Positions 4,386 through 5,348 of a stretch of 5,348 nucleotides of DNA are shown piece by piece. Made by a program: the position numbers and the translations under genes. Within the stretch, counting starts at the first letter, position 1; each line of letters starts with the position of its first letter. The notes under the pieces were generated by a model that made no database searches, was not told the DNA's origin, and worked only from the letters and a program-made list of their open reading frames with translations. This DNA comes from Thermoplasmata archaeon (lineage in GTDB: Archaea > Thermoplasmatota > Thermoplasmata > Thermoplasmatales > Thermoplasmataceae), in contig JAKBQK010000157.1 in NCBI GenBank assembly GCA_021835265.1, positions 1-5,348 on the forward strand, in the 5' to 3' direction.

Positions 4386-5249
4386 ATGAGGTGTACCATA
4401 GCATACGAGGTAAAGTCTCCTGCCCTCAAACTCACTGCCAGAAGAGAAGTCAGATTCCCTGTGATAACTTATTTTGGCCCTGATAAATTGATCTTCACCT
4501 ACGTTATGGAAAAACAGGTAATAACAAAGGAGGGGTCCATAATGTTGAATAGACCCAATGTAAGAAAAGAGGGCTCCAATTACCTGATAAAGTCGTCTGA
4601 AGAGGAGTTTCGAAGATATTTTGACTTAGGATTCATATTTGCTATTGACTCAGCAGTTCTGGAGGTGCAGTACTTCAAAAAAGGATTCCTTTTTCAGCAA
4701 ATCCTGTTCAGAAAACCTGATGTAAATGAGATTTCAGATTTCATGATGCGCATGCTGAAATTTGATTTTGCGGAAATCTTCCCTCAATCATTTGCCGGAA
4801 TAAATGTTGCACATGACGAAATGCCCTCTATAAACGAAGAGCACCGCCTCAAAAGATACCGTTTGATAATTCCTCCTGAAAACCTGAATGATTTTCGTTC
4901 TCTTCCTTTAGGGCTGGAGGCTTTCCTAAAATATAATTCAACTGACGGTATTCCGAAGATCACCGTTTATCCCGAATATAATTCTAATTTTGAAAATCCC
5001 ACTATTTATAAGGCCAGGTTTAGTGAGGAACTGAAGAAAAACAGTATTGTGAAAGATCTGAACCTGGCTATCATGAACAACATGATCCCAATGATCGGCA
5101 CAAAATATGCTGTATCAGAAGATGGGATATTTTTTGATTTTCTTGTTCCATCTGATTTTTCGGGAACACTCAACAGGACATTAAGGCCATTTCTGGAGTG
5201 CGAGGCAGAAAAATCAATTTCGGTGTCCCTAATTAAAGGATTTGAGTAG
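4386..5249 (+). CDS. Unrecognised ~287-aa protein, third gene of the cassette
   Basis: I do not recognise this family. From ATG 4386 it reads MRCTIAYEVKSPALKLTARR and has 287 residues. GGAG lies 3 nt before this ATG, the same short spacing seen in the Lrp gene. An in-frame TTG at 4356, 4 nt after the previous stop and preceded by GAGG, would add ten residues and is an open alternative. The protein is soluble and alpha/beta, with no membrane segment, zinc motif or helix-turn-helix. It seems to contain two loosely similar halves. Each opens with a strand (MRCTIAYEVK; LKRYRLIIPP) and ends with a strand pair plus helix (VLEVQYFKKGFLFQQILF then ISDFMMRML; YAVSEDGIFFDFLVP then TLNRTLRPFL). The layout faintly recalls the sensor half of bacterio-opsin-activator-like proteins without their C-terminal HTH, but that is speculation. 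Its close spacing to the pseudoprotease gene suggests that they work together. Confidence 0.82.
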   Translation: MRCTIAYEVKSPALKLTARREVRFPVITYFGPDKLIFTYVMEKQVITKEGSIMLNRPNVRKEGSNYLIKSSEEEFRRYFDLGFIFAIDSAVLEVQYFKKGFLFQQILFRKPDVNEISDFMMRMLKFDFAEIFPQSFAGINVAHDEMPSINEEHRLKRYRLIIPPENLNDFRSLPLGLEAFLKYNSTDGIPKITVYPEYNSNFENPTIYKARFSEELKKNSIVKDLNLAIMNNMIPMIGTKYAVSEDGIFFDFLVPSDFSGTLNRTLRPFLECEAEKSISVSLIKGFE

Positions 5250-5314
5250 GAATTGCATTGCCCGGATAAATTGGAGAAAACAGTCACAGCCCATTTTCAT
5301 TCAGAAAATAACTA

Positions 5315-5338
5315 CTTTTAAAGATACTTCTGATCTTT
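5315..5338 (+). promoter_or_regulatory. Putative promoter with overlapping inverted repeat for a gene beyond the window
   Basis: The TATA-like CTTTTAAAG (5315-5323) would start transcription near 5345, at the window edge. AAAGAT (5320-5325) and ATCTTT (5333-5338) form a 6-bp inverted repeat with a 7-bp centre lying between the TATA box and the start site. That is where an archaeal repressor would block polymerase. No terminator is evident between the cassette stop at 5249 and this point, so readthrough is also possible. Confidence 0.35.
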
Positions 5339-5348
5339 GAATATAAGG

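Noticed and set aside
3424..4435. Several minus-strand frames of 70-98 codons across the pseudoprotease gene
   Set aside because: They overlap a long, domain-bearing gene on the other strand, several overlap one another in different frames, and none has a recognisable motif.

Overview
The window looks like chromosomal DNA of a moderately AT-rich euryarchaeon, most likely Thermoplasmatales or a relative. That is an inference from four things: the start of an Alba chromatin gene, archaeal BRE/TATA promoters sitting about 25 nt before start codons (leaderless pattern), an Lrp/AsnC regulator, and heavy use of AGA/AGG and ATA codons. No marker gene fixes the species.

Layout. The left half is on the minus strand: the 5' end of alba (1-92, cut by the window edge), a compact Lrp/AsnC regulator (221-613), a 92-residue conserved-looking small protein of unknown function (749-1027), a gene-poor stretch (about 1056-1500), and a VapBC toxin-antitoxin operon (1501-2157) that has decayed. 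The VapB frame carries an in-frame TAA and a +1 error in an A8 tract. The VapC PIN-domain frame carries one in-frame TAA between its first two catalytic blocks. The old 4-nt vapB/vapC overlap is still visible.

From about 2460 rightward everything is on the plus strand. An intact tRNA-Leu (anticodon UAA, 2496-2580) has its own TATA box and a T-rich terminator. It is followed by about 430 bp of very AT-rich DNA with direct and inverted repeats that leads into a promoter, and then a tight three-gene cassette: a 94-residue unknown protein (3050-3334), a 328-residue protein (3365-4351), and a roughly 287-residue unknown protein (4386-5249). The 328-residue protein has an N-terminal Cys-rich zinc-binding-like motif and a trypsin-like (PA clan) domain.

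The most interesting item is the middle gene of that cassette. Its trypsin-like fold is recognisable from conserved blocks, but the catalytic His is Ser (S147) and the catalytic Ser of GDSG is Glu (E278). Only the Asp (D193) remains. It is therefore probably a pseudoprotease kept as a binding or scaffold module, with two unrecognised partners. The frames are intact and closely packed, which suggests a functional system, but its role cannot be read from sequence. The last 100 bp hold a promoter-like element with an inverted repeat, probably for a gene beyond the right edge.
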